From Virgibacillus indicus (GTDB lineage Bacteria; Bacillota; Bacilli; Bacillales; Amphibacillaceae), in contig NZ_NPMS01000005.1 of assembly GCF_002266285.1 (NCBI RefSeq), forward strand, positions 279,245 to 343,244: a stretch of 64,000 nt of DNA, written 5' to 3'. Below, in pieces: positions 8,797 to 18,874 of this stretch. The notes beneath the pieces were generated by a model. It searched no databases. It was not told where the DNA came from and saw only the letters and a list, made by a program, of their open reading frames with translations. The position numbers and the translations under genes were made by a program. Numbering within the stretch: the first letter of the stretch is position 1; each line of letters starts with the position of its first letter.

Positions 8797-9038
8797 TTCA
8801 TATTATATTTTTTCTTGAATCGGTCTACACGGCCGCCGACTCTGTCTGCTTTTTGTTTACCAGTGTAGAATGGGTGTGAATCTGAGCTGATTTCAACTTT
8901 AATTAATGGGTATGTGTTTCCATCTTCCCATTCAATTGTTTCATCAGAATTTTTTGTTGATCCACTCAAGAATTTGAAATCTGAGCTTGTATCAAGAAAA
9001 ACTACTTTTCTGTATTCCGGATGCATATCCTTTTGCAT
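8793..9038 (-). CDS. rpmE2: Ribosomal protein bL31, type B (zinc-free form)
   Basis: 81 residues with the YkgM-type sequence ([19 protein letters not shown] ... [24 protein letters not shown]). It has no cysteines, so it lacks the CxxC zinc ribbon of type A L31. Type B proteins replace the zinc form when zinc is scarce in species that have both. In B. subtilis this locus holds the zinc-binding rpmE; here the zinc-free form is in that place. It has its own strong promoter and a leader of about 90 bases. Confidence 0.94.
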   Translation of the reverse strand: MQKDMHPEYRKVVFLDTSSDFKFLSGSTKNSDETIEWEDGNTYPLIKVEISSDSHPFYTGKQKADRVGGRVDRFKKKYNMK

Positions 9039-9133
9039 GTCTTTCCACTCCTTTTTGCCCTGAGTCCCTTGGAAACAGAGTTATTGTAAGAGCCGTCATA
9101 GGTGCTATACCTTATCTAAACTCACATAAAGAG

Positions 9134-9162
9134 ATTATAACAGTCTGCTGTTTTGATTGCAA
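9134..9162 (-). promoter_or_regulatory. SigmaA promoter of rpmE2
   Basis: TTGCAA (9157-9162), 17-base spacer, TATAAT (9134-9139) on the minus strand. The transcribed leader before the ATG at 9038 is about 90 bases. No Zur-like palindrome was seen. Confidence 0.8.
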
Positions 9163-9301
9163 TAGCATGGAGCTAAAAAATATTTCCAATCCTATGATGC
9201 TCTTTGGCTTCCGCAATGGGAATATACTTCGCCTTTTGCGGGCGGCTGGTGAAACTTTTATTGAATAAATAAAATTCTTTAAGAAAAGTTATCAAAAAAA
9301 C

Positions 9302-10582
9302 TTACCTTTTAATCCCTTTTCGCTTCATCTCTTCATCCATTAACTGGAAGAACTCCTCATTCGTTTCGGAAGATTTTAACCGCCTTAGGAAACGATCGAG
9401 GAAATCGTGGGAATCCTGCATTGTTTTGCGGATGGCCCAAATTTTATCAAGATGTGATTTCGGAACGAGTAATTCTTCTTTCCGTGTACCGGAACGCAAA
9501 ATATCGATTGCAGGGAAGATTCTTCGTTCTGCCAGACTGCGGTCAAGATGCAGTTCCATATTTCCTGTCCCCTTAAATTCTTCATAAATAACATCATCCA
9601 TACGGGATCCTGTATCAACTAACGCAGTAGCCAGGATGGTAAAGCTTCCGCCTTCTTCGATGTTTCTCGCAGCACCGAAGAATCGCTTCGGGCGGTGGAA
9701 TGCTGCAGGGTCAATACCACCTGAAAGTGTTCGGCCGCTAGGCGGGATTACAAGGTTATATGCCCGAGCCAGCCGTGTAATACTGTCCATCAGAACAATA
9801 ACATCACGTTTATGCTCCACTAGCCGCATTGCTCTTTCTAATACAAGTTCGGAAACCTTTATATGACTTTCCGGAACTTCGTCAAAGGTTGAACTGACTA
9901 CATCCACATCCGGATGAACAGACCGTTCAATATCTGTTACTTCTTCTGGTCTTTCATCAACTAAAAGAATTATCAGCTTTGCTTCCGGATGGTTTTTGGA
10001 AATGCTGTTGGCAATTTCCTTCAGCAGCATCGTTTTACCCGCTTTTGGCGGTGCAACAATTAGTCCACGCTGACCGAATCCAACTGGTGTCATTAAGTCA
10101 ATAATTCTTGTTGATAGCTTTTTTTGTTCATTTTCCAAACGCATTAATCGATCTGGATATAAAGCTGTCAACGCCGGAAAGTGAACACGCTCTTTGGAGG
10201 TTTCAGGATCTTCGCCATTTACTGCATCCACGTGAAGCAATCCATAGTAGCGTTCATTTTCTTTAGGAGGACGGACTTTCCCGGAAACTTTGTCCCCATT
10301 TCGGAGATCAAACCGGCGAATTTGCGAAGCGGATATATAAATATCCTCAGCACTCGGAGAATAATTTATCGGTCTTAGAAAACCAAAACCTTCAGAAGGA
10401 ATAATTTCCAAAACACCATCCATGAATAAAAATCCATCTTTTTCTGCCTGTGCTTTTAAAATAGCAAATATAAGTTCCTTTTTGGTTAACTTTGCATAAT
10501 AGGATACTTTGTATTCTTTCGCCAGTGTATAGATATCCTTTAATGTTAATGTTTCTAAATGAGAGATTGTTAATGCTGCCAT
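9302..10582 (-). CDS. rho: Transcription termination factor Rho
   Basis: 426 residues. Rho is a hexameric RNA-dependent ATPase that ends transcription. The N-terminal domain (about 1-120) contains the RNA-binding cold-shock fold ([17 protein letters not shown]). The ATPase domain has Walker [13 protein letters not shown], Walker [17 protein letters not shown] and the Q-loop/R-loop region [16 protein letters not shown] prefer the ATG at 10580-10582 (GGTGA five bases upstream) over an in-frame ATG seven codons earlier without a ribosome site. The gene order rpmE-rho-glpX-murA is conserved with B. subtilis. Confidence 0.96.
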   Translation of the reverse strand: MAALTISHLETLTLKDIYTLAKEYKVSYYAKLTKKELIFAILKAQAEKDGFLFMDGVLEIIPSEGFGFLRPINYSPSAEDIYISASQIRRFDLRNGDKVSGKVRPPKENERYYGLLHVDAVNGEDPETSKERVHFPALTALYPDRLMRLENEQKKLSTRIIDLMTPVGFGQRGLIVAPPKAGKTMLLKEIANSISKNHPEAKLIILLVDERPEEVTDIERSVHPDVDVVSSTFDEVPESHIKVSELVLERAMRLVEHKRDVIVLMDSITRLARAYNLVIPPSGRTLSGGIDPAAFHRPKRFFGAARNIEEGGSFTILATALVDTGSRMDDVIYEEFKGTGNMELHLDRSLAERRIFPAIDILRSGTRKEELLVPKSHLDKIWAIRKTMQDSHDFLDRFLRRLKSSETNEEFFQLMDEEMKRKGIKR

Positions 10583-10728
10583 AAAATCACCACGCCTATT
10601 CATTTTTACATCTTTATCGTTATAGGTATTAATTTATGCCGAGTCTCATCTGTTTTTTTATAAAAAATTATTATCATGATGAGTGTTCCACTTCTTATTT
10701 TGCACTGATAGGAATGTATAACTTGTTT

Positions 10729-10845
10729 GGAAATCAGTATAAGTGCATAAGAAACGCTTCGAAGCATTGGCATCGCAGACGAAAAGTATTTTTCGTCGAA
10801 CTAAGGCTTTCGCCATTAGGGCTCGGCGATAAGCCAAGTTTTCTA
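10729..10845 (+). repeat. 117-bp dispersed repeat, copy 1
   Basis: About 77 bases starting GGAAATCAGTATAAGTGCAT are identical to the reverse complement of 50911-50987. They contain the hairpin GACGAAAA-gta-TTTTTCGTC. After a divergent stretch of about 27 bases, both copies end with GCCAAGTTTTCTA. The second copy is 40 kb away, in the leader of the phasin-like gene. No coding potential is evident. Confidence 0.85.
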
Positions 10846-11016
10846 AAAAGGTCTTTCATTGAAGAAATGAAGGTTATTAGAAGCTAGATTAGAAGTTACG
10901 CGCTTGTATAAATCGTATAACCTAGAGTAGCCAATTTATACCTGTATTAAACATATTCCATCTTACCTTTTTCAGTTTGATTATTCAACTCTATTTTAAA
11001 ATTTAAATGTTTAATA

Positions 11017-11054
11017 GAAAAGGAAGCCAAGCAAATTTCTGGCTTCCTTTTCTA
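11017..11054. terminator. Bidirectional terminator after glpX
   Basis: GAAAAGGAAGCCA pairs with TGGCTTCCTTTTC around a nine-base loop; T-rich sequence follows on both strands. It lies 62 bases past the glpX stop. Confidence 0.8.
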
Positions 11055-11115
11055 TTTTTTAGGAAGTTGTCAAGTTTACTCCCACAGTTAAAGAAGTTCC
11101 TCGCTGAATAAAGGA

Positions 11116-12081
11116 TTACTTTATGACAAGATTTGGTTTTTTCACGAGACTGTGTTCTCCATCAATAAATCTGACAGTACCGCTTTTTGCTCGCATGACG
11201 ACTGTCTGCGTTGTGGCTTTGGAACCCTTGAACTGGACCCCTTTGAGCAACTCACCATCAGTAACTCCTGTTGCAGCAAAAATCGCATCATCACCACTGC
11301 AGAAATCATCCATGTACAATACTTTATTTATATCAGATATCCCCATCTTCAAGCAGCGATCAGCTTCCTCATCATTGGACGGACTCAGTTTTCCCTGAAT
11401 TTCACCGCCAAGACATTTTAAAGCTACGGCTGCCAGAACTCCTTCAGGTGCACCGCCACGGCCTAAAAGTAAATCTACACCAGTGTCGTCAAAAGCTGTA
11501 TTAATCGCTGCTGCTACATCTCCATCCGGGATCAATTTAATTCTGGCTCCGGTTTCACGGATTTCAGCAATTAATTGCTTATGACGTGGACGATCCAATA
11601 CACTGACAACAACATCTTCTATGTCTTTATTTTTAGCTTTTGCCACCGCCTTTAAATTCTCCAAAGTGGAAGCATTTATATCTACCTTGCCTACTGCTTC
11701 TGGGCCAACTGCAATTTTATCCATATACATATCGGGTGCATGCAATAGCGTGTTTTCATCTGCAATAGCAATTACGGCCAGCGCATTCCATGTCCCTTGA
11801 GCTACAATGTTTGTACCTTCCAATGGATCAACTGCCACATCTACACCTGGACCAGAACCAGTACCAAGTTTTTCTCCGATGTAAAGCATAGGAGCTTCAT
11901 CCATTTCACCTTCACCGATAACTACAGTTCCCTGCATCGGGATGGTATCAAATACATAGCGCATTGCTGATGTTGCAGCATCATCGGCTTCTTCTTTTTT
12001 TCCTCTGCCCATCCATCTAGCAGATTTTAATGCTGCTGCCTCCGTTACGCGTACTAATTCCATTGATAAACTTCTTTCCAT
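11116..12081 (-). CDS. glpX: Fructose-1,6-bisphosphatase, class II
   Basis: 321 residues. It hydrolyses fructose-1,6-bisphosphate to fructose-6-phosphate in gluconeogenesis. The metal-binding motifs [15 protein letters not shown] (about 57-71) and DPLEGTN (about 86-92) and the [11 protein letters not shown] loop (about 207-217) are all present. It sits with fbaA and the transaldolase-like gene, so three sugar-phosphate enzymes share this stretch. The first ATG is supported by AGGAG nine bases upstream. The family is Mn-dependent and lithium-sensitive. Confidence 0.95.
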   Translation of the reverse strand: MERSLSMELVRVTEAAALKSARWMGRGKKEEADDAATSAMRYVFDTIPMQGTVVIGEGEMDEAPMLYIGEKLGTGSGPGVDVAVDPLEGTNIVAQGTWNALAVIAIADENTLLHAPDMYMDKIAVGPEAVGKVDINASTLENLKAVAKAKNKDIEDVVVSVLDRPRHKQLIAEIRETGARIKLIPDGDVAAAINTAFDDTGVDLLLGRGGAPEGVLAAVALKCLGGEIQGKLSPSNDEEADRCLKMGISDINKVLYMDDFCSGDDAIFAATGVTDGELLKGVQFKGSKATTQTVVMRAKSGTVRFIDGEHSLVKKPNLVIK

Positions 12082-12101
12082 GGTCTCCCTCTCCTTTTTA
12101 G

Positions 12102-12374
12102 AGGATGTTCAAAAAGCCACCAAATTATAAGCGGCGAATCTCGCACGAATGCTTGTTTTTCCGCTACTCACGTATCAATTGCATACGTTCCGTTCCTTGG
12201 AAAAGAAAAGCACTTTTCCTGCGTGAGATGCTTATTCGAAGAAGCTTGGTCTAGTGCTCAAAACTTCGCCGCCTCGATCTTCTTGCGACGCACAGGACGT
12301 GCTAGTGTCGACTATGCCACAGGACGTGGCGTTTTTGTCGACCTTCTAATTCGGCAACTTTTTGAACACACACT
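12102..12374. mobile_element. MITE-like element, long copy
   Basis: Inverted ends GTTCAAAAAG (12107-12116) and CTTTTTGAAC (12358-12367). Inside, AGCGGCGAA and TTCGCCGC arms would form a larger stem. A shorter relative lies at 55067-55208 and a single end at 44731-44750. This copy has about 130 extra internal bases, including an imperfect tandem of ACAGGACGTG...GTCGAC. It has no transposase gene and fills most of the 412-base glpX-murA spacer. A TGCG-rich hairpin GCGGAAAA/TTTTCCGC at 12468-12485 follows it near murA. Confidence 0.75.
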
Positions 12375-12493
12375 CTTATATAAAATATCCTCATCCCAAA
12401 AGGAATCATTTTATAGTTGCAGATTGAGTCGTTTATTTACTGCCTCAATCATGAAAGGCTGAGCGGAAAAATAATTTTCCGCCCATCCACGGA

Positions 12494-13780
12494 CTATGAG
12501 TTTTGAAATTGAAGTATCTCTTGTTCTGTCATTTCTTCCCGCCAGACATTTGCACCAAGATTGGTTAATTTCTCTGTGATTTTTTCATAACCTCTATCAA
12601 TGTGCTCAAGGCCGGTTATTTCTGTTATTCCATTTGCCATGAGTCCGGCGATAATAAGTGATGCTCCGGCACGCAGATCCGTTGCTTTTACTTTAGCACC
12701 CTGCAGCTGAACAGGGCCGGATATTATAGCTGAACCGCCTTCAACCTTTATTATAGCATTCATACGCCTTAGTTCGTCAATATGCTTCAGGCGGGCAGAA
12801 TAAATTGTATCTGTAATTACCCCTGTATTCACAGCCTTTGTCAATAGCGACGTGAATGGCTGCTGCAGATCGGTTGGAAATCCTGGGTAGACCAATGTTT
12901 TTACATCTACACTTTTGAGTGGATTCTTAGGCATAATCAACAGCTGTTCGTCACTTTCCTCCACTGTTACACCCATTTCACGCAATTTCGCCAGTACCGA
13001 TTCCAAATGCTGTGGAATAACATTGTCAACAATAACTTCTTTTCCCTGGGCCGCCGCAGTAATCGCATACGTCCCTGCTTCAATCCGGTCCGGAATAATG
13101 GTATGTCTGCAGCCATGTAATTGGGCTACCCCTTCAATTCGGATGACATCTGTACCTACACCTTTAATTTTTGCGCCCATATTCGTTAACAGTGTGGCTA
13201 CATCAATAATTTCAGGTTCTTTTGCAGCATTTTCAATAATGGTTTTTCCCTTTGCTTTAACTGCTGCAAGCATGATATTAATTGTTGCGCCTACACTGAC
13301 AACATCCAGGTAGATTCTGGCACCTCTGAGTTCCTTTGCTCTAAGGTAAATCGCACCTTGCTCATTCGTCACTTCAGCACCCAGTGCTTCAAAGCCTTTA
13401 ATGTGCTGGTCAATTGGACGGGGACCTAAGTAGCAGCCTCCAGGCAAACCAATTACAGCTTTATTAAATTTGCCAAGCATCGCACCCATGAAGTAGTAGG
13501 AGGCACGGAGCTGTTTTACCTTTCCATTGGGAAGTGGCATGGATACCATGTTTTCTGGATTTATATGAACTGTTTGTCCATCCCAGGCAACAGAACCGCC
13601 AATTTCCTCCAGCAAATCTCCAAGTGTATAAACATCTGAAATTTCCGGCAGTCCTTCAATTGTTACATCGGAATCAGCTAATATAGCGGCAGGCAATAAT
13701 GCAACAGCACTGTTTTTAGCGCCGCTGATTCGAACTTTGCCATTTAATAATTCTCCGCCTTCAACTAACATTTTCTGCAT
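12494..13780 (-). CDS. murA: UDP-N-acetylglucosamine 1-carboxyvinyltransferase
   Basis: 428 residues. It transfers enolpyruvate from PEP to UDP-GlcNAc, the first committed step of peptidoglycan synthesis and the target of fosfomycin. The catalytic loop [15 protein letters not shown] (about 115-129) has the reactive Cys. The N-terminal [24 protein letters not shown] and the [14 protein letters not shown] segment near 370 are typical. Position between glpX and the transaldolase-like gene matches B. subtilis murAB (murZ), the second MurA paralogue. Its start follows GTGGGG. Confidence 0.95.
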   Translation of the reverse strand: MQKMLVEGGELLNGKVRISGAKNSAVALLPAAILADSDVTIEGLPEISDVYTLGDLLEEIGGSVAWDGQTVHINPENMVSMPLPNGKVKQLRASYYFMGAMLGKFNKAVIGLPGGCYLGPRPIDQHIKGFEALGAEVTNEQGAIYLRAKELRGARIYLDVVSVGATINIMLAAVKAKGKTIIENAAKEPEIIDVATLLTNMGAKIKGVGTDVIRIEGVAQLHGCRHTIIPDRIEAGTYAITAAAQGKEVIVDNVIPQHLESVLAKLREMGVTVEESDEQLLIMPKNPLKSVDVKTLVYPGFPTDLQQPFTSLLTKAVNTGVITDTIYSARLKHIDELRRMNAIIKVEGGSAIISGPVQLQGAKVKATDLRAGASLIIAGLMANGITEITGLEHIDRGYEKITEKLTNLGANVWREEMTEQEILQFQNS

Positions 13781-13914
13781 TTAAAAACCCCACTTTTTCG
13801 TGGTTATTCAAAATTAATTTGAATACACGCATCTTTGAAGTCTAAGGACTGAATAATAGGGCAGCCCTTTAGAACCTTTAAATTATTTTGTGTATCTTTT
13901 CCATTTTTATACAA

Positions 13915-14556
13915 TTAATTTTGTTTATTCCAGTCAGCAAGAAATTTTTCAATTCCCTGATCTGTCAATGGATGTTTCACAAGCTGTTCGAGTACCTTGA
14001 ATGGAATTGTTGCAATATGCGCACCATTTAAAGCAGCATCGATTACGTGCAATGGATGTCTGATGGATGCAGCAATGATTTCAGAATGAATGTCATGCTT
14101 CTCAAATATTTCGGAAATCGTTGAAACAAGGGTCATTCCATCCTGTCCAATGTCATCAAGTCTTCCCAAAAACGGCGAAACATAAGACGCGCCTGCACGA
14201 GCTGCCAGCAGGGCCTGATTTGCATTAAATATCAAGGTAACATTTGTTTTGATATTAAGGTCACTTAAAGCTTTTACAGCTTTTAAACCTTCCAGTGTCA
14301 TTGGTACTTTAACAGTGATATTTGGCGCAATTGCAGCCAATTCTTTTCCTTCGCTGATCATACCTTCTGCATCTTCAGCGATAACCTCAGCACTGACAGA
14401 TTCAGAAACAACATCTGTGATTTCACGCAAACGATCATGAAATGACACACCTTCTTTGGCAACCAGGCTCGGATTCGTTGTTACCCCGGATAATATGCCA
14501 AGTTCATTTGCAGTTTTGATTTCCTCAATATTTGCTGTATCGATGAAAAATTTCAT
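13915..14556 (-). CDS. fsa: Fructose-6-phosphate aldolase / transaldolase-like protein
   Basis: 213 residues, the short TalC/FSA class. [31 protein letters not shown] is the N-terminal signature. The Schiff-base lysine lies in NITVKVPMT (about 78-86), and [16 protein letters not shown] follows. Such proteins either move dihydroxyacetone units (transaldolase) or cleave fructose-6-phosphate; the sequence alone does not decide, although the B. subtilis homologue YwjH (Tal) is called a transaldolase. It lies just downstream of fbaA on the same strand. Confidence 0.92.
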   Translation of the reverse strand: MKFFIDTANIEEIKTANELGILSGVTTNPSLVAKEGVSFHDRLREITDVVSESVSAEVIAEDAEGMISEGKELAAIAPNITVKVPMTLEGLKAVKALSDLNIKTNVTLIFNANQALLAARAGASYVSPFLGRLDDIGQDGMTLVSTISEIFEKHDIHSEIIAASIRHPLHVIDAALNGAHIATIPFKVLEQLVKHPLTDQGIEKFLADWNKQN

Positions 14557-14701
14557 TCTAGCAAGCCCCCCACTTCTGAATTTTAATTATATTACTGTTT
14601 GTAAGACTTGTCCCATTCAGTCCATCCAGTTCATGCATGATATAGCCATCCTCGGTCCGCTCCGTTGTATAAATATTTTCTGCCGGTTTTAGTCGGTCTT
14701 C

Positions 14702-14740
14702 CTTTTAAACAGGCACTTCCACTTTTGTTTTATGCCTGTT
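14702..14740 (-). terminator. Weak terminator overlapping the end of fbaA
   Basis: AACAGGCA and TGCCTGTT arms around a loop of about 17 bases, with a short T stretch. The 5' arm is the last fbaA codons. Some read-through into fsa is likely. Confidence 0.45.
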
Positions 14741-15587
14741 GGGATGAACCGAATTCACGCATTTTCCCGATAACTGTTTGTTTAATTGCTTTTGAACCAG
14801 GTCCCAAATATTTACGTGGATCATACACGTCTGCATTCTCATTTAAGAATTCACGAACTGCACGTGTTTGTGAAATTTGGTTTTCCGTATTCACATTAAT
14901 TTTTGCTGTACCAAGTGAAATAGAACGTTGGATATCTTTTGTTGGGATACCAGTTCCGCCATGCAGTACTAATGGAAGATCAATTGTTTGTGAAATTTCT
15001 TCCATTTCAGCAAAGCCCAGATTAGGTTCTCCTTTGTATGGACCATGAACGGATCCTAAAGCTGGTGCAAGGCAATCAATTCCTGTGCGGTTAACAAGTT
15101 CCAGACATTCTTTCGGATCTGCATAGATGACACCTTCTGCTATGACATCATCTTCCTGTCCACCAACTGTACCAAGCTCCGCTTCTACTGAAACTCCGTG
15201 AATATGCGCTAGTTCTACTACTTTGCTTGTAGTTGCAATATTTTCTTCAAGCGGATCATGGGAGGCATCAATCATTACAGATGTAAAGCCGGCATGAATA
15301 GCTTCTGCACATTTTTCAAAGCTCGATCCATGGTCTAGGTGAATTGCCACCGGAACCGTAGTGCCATATGCTTCCATTAGTGCTTCCACCATAGAAACCA
15401 CTACCTTAAATCCGCCCATATATCTTCCTGCACCTTCAGAGACACCCAGTATAACTGGTGACTTTTCTTCTTCAGCTGCTTGAAGGATCGCCTGTATATA
15501 CTCCAGGTTATTTATATTGAACTGCCCAACAGCATAGCCATTTGCTTTTCCTTTTTCCAGCATGTCTTTCATAGATACTAATGGCAT
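14730..15587 (-). CDS. fbaA: Fructose-1,6-bisphosphate aldolase, class II
   Basis: 285 residues. It is a zinc-dependent aldolase that splits fructose-1,6-bisphosphate into two triose phosphates in glycolysis and forms it in gluconeogenesis. Zinc ligands are in [11 protein letters not shown] (about 81-91), [10 protein letters not shown] (about 178-187) and LHGGTGIP (about 207-214). [24 protein letters not shown] is the normal N-terminus. A sigmaA-like promoter lies upstream. The context with glpX and fsa places it in central sugar-phosphate metabolism. Confidence 0.96.
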   Translation of the reverse strand: MPLVSMKDMLEKGKANGYAVGQFNINNLEYIQAILQAAEEEKSPVILGVSEGAGRYMGGFKVVVSMVEALMEAYGTTVPVAIHLDHGSSFEKCAEAIHAGFTSVMIDASHDPLEENIATTSKVVELAHIHGVSVEAELGTVGGQEDDVIAEGVIYADPKECLELVNRTGIDCLAPALGSVHGPYKGEPNLGFAEMEEISQTIDLPLVLHGGTGIPTKDIQRSISLGTAKINVNTENQISQTRAVREFLNENADVYDPRKYLGPGSKAIKQTVIGKMREFGSSQQA

Positions 15588-15642
15588 TAAATATCCTCCT
15601 CTTAGATGATTACGTTCATCTTTTTTGAATTAATTATTCTCA

Positions 15643-15670
15643 AGTATAAGAATACCAACTACAGCTGCAA
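15643..15670 (-). promoter_or_regulatory. Candidate sigmaA promoter of fbaA
   Basis: TTGCAG (15665-15670), 16-base spacer, TATACT (15643-15648) on the minus strand, between spo0F and fbaA. Confidence 0.5.
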
Positions 15671-15690
15671 GAGGCAAGAATGATTATATT

Positions 15691-16059
15691 TTATCCAGGC
15701 GCCTCTAATATAGACTTTACTGTTTTGCTGATGTCTTCTACATTAAAAGGCTTTGCCAGCACATTTTTTACAAAACTGTAGTTTTCTGCTTCCTTTGTTA
15801 TATCCTCTGCCAATCCACTTATAAGTATTGCCGGGAGAACAATCCCTCCTGTTTCTATTTCCTTTAAAACCTGTGAGCCATCAATAACCGGAAGTTTATA
15901 ATCCAATATAACCAAATCATATGACCTGCTGTTTATTTCTTCCAACCCCTGCTTTCCAGTGTTTGCAGTAGATACGGAGTAGCCTTCATTTTCAAGGATA
16001 TCGGTTAATAACATACGAATACCTGGTTGATCATCAACCACCAGTATCTTTTTTGCCAA
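15691..16059 (-). CDS. spo0F: Sporulation phosphorelay response regulator Spo0F
   Basis: 122 residues, a single receiver domain without an output domain. The acidic pocket is DD at 9-10, the phosphorylated aspartate is D53 in LVILDYKLP, and the conserved lysine is in AKPFN near 102. It relays phosphate from sporulation kinases to Spo0B. It is rather divergent from B. subtilis Spo0F (Ser replaces Thr in ILISG), but position between fbaA and pyrG and the single-domain form support the call. A sigmaH-like promoter lies upstream. Confidence 0.9.
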   Translation of the reverse strand: MAKKILVVDDQPGIRMLLTDILENEGYSVSTANTGKQGLEEINSRSYDLVILDYKLPVIDGSQVLKEIETGGIVLPAILISGLAEDITKEAENYSFVKNVLAKPFNVEDISKTVKSILEAPG

Positions 16060-16099
16060 ATAATTTTCCTCCTTTTAAACGTTCTGCCCCAGTATTATA

Positions 16100-16128
16100 A
16101 ATTTCGATACCCAATACCAATTTACCTG
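16100..16128 (-). promoter_or_regulatory. Candidate sigmaH promoter of spo0F
   Basis: Minus strand CAGGTAAATT (16119-16128) resembles the sigmaH -35 RNAGGAWWW; ATCGAAATT (16100-16108) resembles the -10 RNNGAATWW. ATCGAA is also one base from a Spo0A box (GTCGAA). spo0F is sigmaH and Spo0A controlled in B. subtilis. Confidence 0.45.
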
Positions 16129-16234
16129 CTGAAATTAGGAATCTTTTAGGAAATTATAGTGAAAACGCGATTATTATTTCAGATAAATTGATTGTTCATC
16201 CACTTAAAATTCTGATGCCAGTAACTGATATAAA

Positions 16235-16280
16235 GAAAGCCCGGAGAAAATGTTATCTTGAACATTCCCCCCGGGCTTTC
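16235..16280 (-). terminator. Intrinsic terminator after pyrG
   Basis: GAAAGCCCGG and CCGGGCTTTC pair across a partly paired interior; T-rich sequence follows on the minus strand, 24 bases past the pyrG stop. Confidence 0.85.
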
Positions 16281-16303
16281 TCGATTTATTATTAAAAGTT
16301 GTA

Positions 16304-17965
<1,662 letters not shown>

Positions 17966-17985
17966 CTAAATTGTAAATAAAATAA

Positions 17986-18023
17986 TAAAAAGCGCCTCCC
18001 CCAGTAAGTAGGGGAAACGCTTT
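17986..18023 (-). terminator. pyrG leader terminator (candidate CTP-sensing attenuator)
   Basis: Minus-strand stem AAAGCG-TTTCCCC, loop TACTTACT, GGGGGAG-GCGCTTT, then a T-rich run, 75 bases before the pyrG start. The 5' arm is pyrimidine-rich (UUUCCCCU). In B. subtilis, low CTP causes slippage at GGGCUC and the added poly-G pairs with such an arm to prevent termination. The promoter, start sequence and hairpin are all present here. It could in part also serve as an rpoE terminator. Confidence 0.8.
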
Positions 18024-18039
18024 GGAAGTTAATTTTAAA

Positions 18040-18081
18040 GAGCCCAATAAAAATTGTACTCATTGGCATAGAAAAAGTCAA
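18040..18081 (-). promoter_or_regulatory. pyrG promoter with GGGCTC initially transcribed sequence
   Basis: TTGACT (18076-18081), 17-base spacer, TACAAT (18053-18058), then seven bases to GGGCTC (18045 down to 18040) on the minus strand. The GGGCTC start is that of the B. subtilis pyrG transcript, where reiterative G addition responds to CTP. Confidence 0.85.
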
Positions 18082-18101
18082 GCTTGCCTTTAGACTTTTT
18101 T
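18072..18101 (-). terminator. Terminator at the end of rpoE, overlapping the pyrG -35 element
   Basis: AAAAAGTC and GACTTTTT arms around a loop that contains the palindrome CAAGCTTG. It starts at the rpoE stop codon and shares bases with the pyrG -35 element. Confidence 0.65.
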
Positions 18102-18591
18102 ATTTACCATCTTCCTCTTCTTCCTCATCATCCACTTCTTCTTCATCTTCCTCAAAGTCTTCATCATCAAATTCTTCATCTAGATCATCGAACTCATCTT
18201 CATCATCCAGATCATCAACTATTTCCTCAATGTCTTCATCTGCAATATCAAGTTCTTCTTCTTTTTCTTCTTTTTTCTTCTTTTTCTTCGTTTTTTTCTT
18301 TTTCTTTGGAGCATTTGTTACTTCTTCATCCATTTGTTCAACAGGGTACCAGCGTTTCAGTCCCCATTTATTATCACCGATTGTTATAAAACTGCCTTCC
18401 ACATTCAAATCTGTATAGAATTGAGCAATATAATCTTCTTTTGTCTTATTGGATAAATCTTTCATTTCTGCAATTCTTTCAAAAATATCCTTAAAATTAA
18501 TTGCCTTTTTTTCATCCAACAGCACTAAATTAGCCAACTCGATCATTGACAGATTCTTCAATTCCTCGTGGCTGTAATCCTTCAAGCTCAC
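18100..18591 (-). CDS. rpoE: RNA polymerase delta subunit
   Basis: 163 residues. The folded N-terminal HARE-HTH domain (about 1-90, with GSFITIGDNKWGLKRWYP) is followed by a lysine-rich patch (about 97-109) and a disordered tail made almost only of Asp and Glu (about 110-161). Delta competes with nucleic acids for core polymerase and speeds recycling. The Lys tract before the acidic tail is also present in B. subtilis RpoE. It precedes pyrG as in that species. Confidence 0.95.
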   Translation of the reverse strand: MSLKDYSHEELKNLSMIELANLVLLDEKKAINFKDIFERIAEMKDLSNKTKEDYIAQFYTDLNVEGSFITIGDNKWGLKRWYPVEQMDEEVTNAPKKKKKTKKKKKKEEKEEELDIADEDIEEIVDDLDDEDEFDDLDEEFDDEDFEEDEEEVDDEEEEEDGK

Positions 18592-18850
18592 GGTAACGCA
18601 CTCCCTTTACTTATATAATAAGGCTTTATCAGCCCGGTTAATCCAATTTGATCTGATTTATTTGTGATGGTCTAATTTTAAATTATATTATACTATATAT
18701 TTCTTGAATTGAAATAAACCATACCATACATTATAAACAAATCTTTGGTGTTTATGCTAGGGATAAAGCAGAAAAAAGCTGGGAAGATCCATTTATTTCC
18801 TCAGCTCTTTTCGTAAAACTGCTGTTTTCTGCTTTTATTCTTTCGCTGCT
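18592..18850. other. Spacer between icmF and rpoE
   Basis: About 260 bases, AT-rich, no gene seen. It holds the icmF terminator at 18772-18808. The rpoE promoter should lie near 18600-18700 but was not assigned. Confidence 0.4.
18772..18808 (-). terminator. Intrinsic terminator after icmF
   Basis: GAGCTG-GGAA and TTCC-CAGC arms with one offset base, loop of about 11, then a six-T run on the minus strand, about 70 bases past icmF. Confidence 0.7.
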
Positions 18851-18874
18851 GGGCAGTCGCCTGCGCCTTTCCAC
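18851..18874. repeat. REP-like core directly after the icmF stop codon
   Basis: GCAGTCGCCTGCGCCTTT resembles the 24-bp repeat near rpmE2 (8649 and 8773). Both lie flush against or over a stop codon. Confidence 0.5.

Larger units (their letters stand above)
10583..11115. other. Gene-free spacer between glpX and rho
   Basis: 533 bases. It holds one copy of a dispersed two-block repeat (10729-10845), a small hairpin from CTTTCATT and AATGAAG around 10853-10872, and a bidirectional terminator (11017-11054). No gene was found. The rho promoter was not assigned. Confidence 0.6.

Noticed and set aside
8987..9268. Plus-strand frame of 93 codons opposite the rpmE2 leader
   Set aside because: It covers a strong minus-strand promoter and the start of rpmE2, and no family is recognisable.
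12223..12462. Plus-strand frame of 79 codons inside the MITE-like element
   Set aside because: No homology, no ribosome site, and the shorter element copy lacks it.
18084..18389. Plus-strand frame rich in Leu and His opposite rpoE
   Set aside because: It is the antisense of the Asp/Glu/Lys-rich tail of RpoE.
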